From assembly GCA_021806125.1 (NCBI GenBank), contig JAJZYC010000090.1:1-5996 (forward strand): a stretch of DNA of 5,996 nt. The letters run 5' to 3'. Both the position numbers and the translations under genes were made by a program. The notes under the pieces are model-generated. The model ran no database searches, had not been told where the DNA came from, and saw only the letters and a program-made list of their open reading frames with translations. This stretch comes from a bacterium (lineage in GTDB: Bacteria; SZUA-79; Acidulodesulfobacterales; Acidulodesulfobacteraceae). How positions within the stretch are numbered: the stretch's first letter is position 1; each line of letters starts with the position of its first letter. This document shows positions 5,216 to 5,996 of the stretch, one piece after another.

Positions 5216-5996
5216 TTATAAATTATATCCCGATTCTTCGTGCTGCGTTATATCGAGACCTATCGACTCCGCTTCTTTATCTACTCTTAGACCCATAACT
5301 TTATCGATTACCTTGAAGATTATATAGCTCATAATGAATGAATATGCCGCCACGGTAATTATCGTCAAAAACTGAATCCACATCTGTCCGGGGTTGCCGT
5401 AAAATAAGCCCCTTCCGGCAGAATTAATCAGGGGGTCGGCAAACAAGCCGGTCGCTAAAGCGCCCCATATTCCGCCCACGCCGTGAACGCTGAAAACATC
5501 GAGCGCATCGTCGGCGCCCAATTTAGGCTTAACGAAAACAACCATGGAATAGCAGAGAATACCCGCAACGAAACCTATTATCAGCGAACCTACCGGGTTA
5601 ACGAAACCCGATGCGGGAGTTATAGCGACGAGCCCTGCGACTGCGCCGGAGACCATGCCGAGAGTCGTCGGTTTTCCGCTTCTTATCCACTCGGCTATCA
5701 TCCAGCCGATTGCCGCCGCCGCCGTAGCGGTATTCGTTACCAAAAATGCGGACGTGGCGAGAGGATTTGCCTCTAAGGCGCTTCCGGCGTTAAACCCGAA
5801 CCACCCGAACCATAAAAGCGCTCCGCCCAAAATCGTGTAACCAAGCTGGCTCGGCTGAACGATATTTTCCTTCATATACCCTTTCCTTTTCCCCAGAACA
5901 AGAGCGCCGGCAAGACCCGCGACGCCTGCATCGATATGGACGACTGTTCCGCCCGCAAAGTCCAATGCCCCCATCTTCTGGAATAATCCTCCTAAT
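5216..5996 (-). CDS. amt: Ammonium channel Amt, C-terminal part (runs off the right edge)
   Basis: Inner-membrane ammonium uptake channel of the Amt/MEP/Rh family, a trimer normally gated by a PII protein. The frame is open to the window edge. Its first complete codons give LGGLFQKMGALDFAGG, so the ATG at 5974-5972 is an internal methionine and the true start lies outside. Family landmarks are present: Asp in LDFAGG (AmtB Asp160), the twin pore histidines in VVHIDAG and FSVHGVGG (AmtB His168 and His318), and the DDALDVF acidic motif (AmtB Asp310). Several hydrophobic membrane segments follow the FAGG motif. The conserved cytoplasmic C-terminal tail (GLRV, then GLDITQHEESGYNL) is intact, so PII regulation is plausible. 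No glnK follows downstream; if one exists it is upstream or elsewhere. A strong hairpin starts three bases after the TAA stop. Confidence 0.96.
   Translation of the reverse strand, partial: LGGLFQKMGALDFAGGTVVHIDAGVAGLAGALVLGKRKGYMKENIVQPSQLGYTILGGALLWFGWFGFNAGSALEANPLATSAFLVTNTATAAAAIGWMIAEWIRSGKPTTLGMVSGAVAGLVAITPASGFVNPVGSLIIGFVAGILCYSMVVFVKPKLGADDALDVFSVHGVGGIWGALATGLFADPLINSAGRGLFYGNPGQMWIQFLTIITVAAYSFIMSYIIFKVIDKVMGLRVDKEAESIGLDITQHEESGYNL

Noticed and set aside
5079..5327. 82-codon plus-strand frame spanning the palindrome and the amt 3' end
   Set aside because: It runs through the tandem duplications, the palindrome and the antisense of the conserved Amt tail. The plus-strand frames at 5483-5776 and 5655-5840 are likewise antisense to amt.
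5972..5974. ATG as the amt start
   Set aside because: The frame stays open upstream and encodes LGGLFQK, matching the loop before LDFAGG in Amt proteins, so this methionine is internal.

Overview
The window is AT-rich throughout. It carries a type IV pilus/type II secretion-type ATPase, a c-di-GMP phosphodiesterase-type protein, two von Willebrand factor A (VWA) proteins and an AmtB-type ammonium channel. This set suggests a free-living Gram-negative bacterium, perhaps of the deltaproteobacterial (Desulfobacterota-like) sphere. No rRNA or other phylogenetic marker is present, so the taxonomic guess is weak. Three of the four gene starts in view lack a recognisable Shine-Dalgarno sequence, while three near-consensus sigma70-type promoters can be read.

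Layout. (1) 1-172, minus: the first 57 codons of a VWA protein running off the left edge, with a clear RBS and a TTGACA-N16-TATAAT promoter; its predicted leader contains an (ATATT)4 pentamer repeat. (2) 173-571: a 399-bp gap with no gene. It holds that promoter, a 165-bp MITE-like element (331-495; 20-bp terminal inverted repeats and a 5-bp AATAC direct repeat at its borders) enclosing two inverted hairpins of the dispersed ATTCCC-N8-GGGAAT type, and a TTGTCA-N17-TATAAT promoter reading right. (3) 572-3598, plus: a two-gene operon of a PilB/GspE-family ATPase followed by a protein that reads as a globin-coupled oxygen sensor fused to an intact HD-GYP domain. (4) 3606-4994, minus: a complete VWA protein, tail-to-tail with the operon (7-bp gap) and paralogous to the protein at the left edge, with its own promoter at 5035-5063. 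(5) 4995-5215: short tandem duplications and a 21-bp-arm palindrome just after the next gene. (6) 5216-5996, minus: the C-terminal part of an Amt ammonium channel, open at the right edge; the ATG at 5972-5974 is internal.

How the parts may work together. The most interesting unit is the operon. A heme-globin domain with the expected proximal histidine is joined to a c-di-GMP-degrading output domain and sits directly behind a pilus/secretion motor ATPase of the class whose N-terminal domain often binds c-di-GMP. This suggests oxygen-dependent local control of pilus assembly or secretion through c-di-GMP. That is inferred from domain content and gene order. The ATPase's own c-di-GMP motif is partly degenerate, so the link may be indirect. 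The two VWA paralogs bracket the operon but point the other way; nothing in the sequence ties them to it functionally. The amt gene appears to be an independent nitrogen-uptake unit.
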